Source of the DNA: Nonomuraea guangzhouensis
Lineage (GTDB): Bacteria > Actinomycetota > Actinomycetes > Streptosporangiales > Streptosporangiaceae
Direction: 5' to 3'
Assembly (NCBI RefSeq): GCF_019396345.1
Contig: NZ_JAHKRM010000018.1
Coordinates: 124,001 to 188,000, forward strand
Length of the DNA: 64,000 bases
Positions 63,981-64,000 of this stretch are shown here, piece by piece. How positions within the stretch are numbered: the first letter of the stretch is position 1; each line of letters begins with the position of its first letter. Below the pieces are notes generated by a model. It did no database searches. It saw only the letters and a program-made list of their open reading frames with translations, and had not been told where the DNA came from. Made by a program: the position numbers and the translations under genes.

Positions 63981-64000
63981 GAAACCGTCAACCGGGTGAG

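Noticed and set aside
63953-64000. LexA (SOS) box upstream of uvrB
   Set aside because: No GAAC-N4-GTTC-like site is present in the visible 48 nt; the PafBC-type promoter explains the region.

Overview
The window is chromosomal DNA from a high-GC Gram-positive bacterium. The evidence is strong GC bias at codon third positions, many GTG/TTG starts, dense ATGA/GTGA gene overlaps, a complete mce operon, an LprG/P55 pair, and the actinobacterial gene order pyrG-nudix-xerD-parA-scpA-scpB-rluB-aroH-tyrA-cmk-der. A filamentous actinomycete of the Streptosporangiales (Nonomuraea-like) fits best, but that placement is inference from gene order and style only.

Layout. (1) 1-4100: a TPP enzyme/cyclase pair, a membrane-anchored repeat protein, a CBS-domain protein, and an Xaa-Pro aminopeptidase-like gene. 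(2) 4200-13925: an mce lipid-import operon (two YrbE/MlaE permeases, six Mce proteins, one Mce-associated protein), apparently continuing into a 4'-phosphopantetheinyl transferase and a 58-residue membrane protein. (3) 13922-19010: a cation efflux protein, a MarR regulator, the lprG-P55 lipoprotein/exporter pair, and a histidine kinase with no adjacent response regulator. (4) 19121-35264, all on the minus strand: an archaeal-type aspartyl-tRNA synthetase behind an Asp T-box leader, then the housekeeping block der-cmk-(insertion)-tyrA-aroH-rluB-scpB-scpA-parA-xerD-nudix-pyrG. RluB carries about 475 residues, and ScpB about 260 residues, of low-complexity N-terminal sequence. Between cmk and tyrA lies an NADH-dehydrogenase-like flavoprotein and the wreckage of two secreted carbohydrate-active genes. 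(5) 35336-44311: an acyltransferase, a nitronate monooxygenase, a HutC-type GntR regulator, a dimethylglycine/sarcosine dehydrogenase-like flavoprotein facing a choline-kinase-like gene across a HutC-type operator, and an SDR-lipase-hydrolase operon. (6) 44464-49402: accessory genes, including a broken Uma2 gene, a flavin monooxygenase-TetR pair with a palindromic operator at the start codon, and a RIO kinase behind a leader with a small ORF and mutually exclusive hairpins. (7) 49400-59770: an eight-gene sugar-type ABC transporter and catabolic operon bracketed by an IS5-like relic on the left and Tn3/tyrosine-recombinase relics on the right. (8) 59769-64000: a tryptophan-rich propeller-like protein, an 890-bp stretch without a convincing gene, and uvrB with a PafBC-type DNA-damage promoter.

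The best candidates for something little described are the island operon (regulator, ABC importer, active and nucleophile-less esterase paralogues, SelA-like PLP enzyme), the T-box-controlled archaeal-type AspRS, and the RIO-kinase leader. A run of leaderless genes, with a TAnnnT hexamer ending 5-7 nt before the start codon, recurs across the window.
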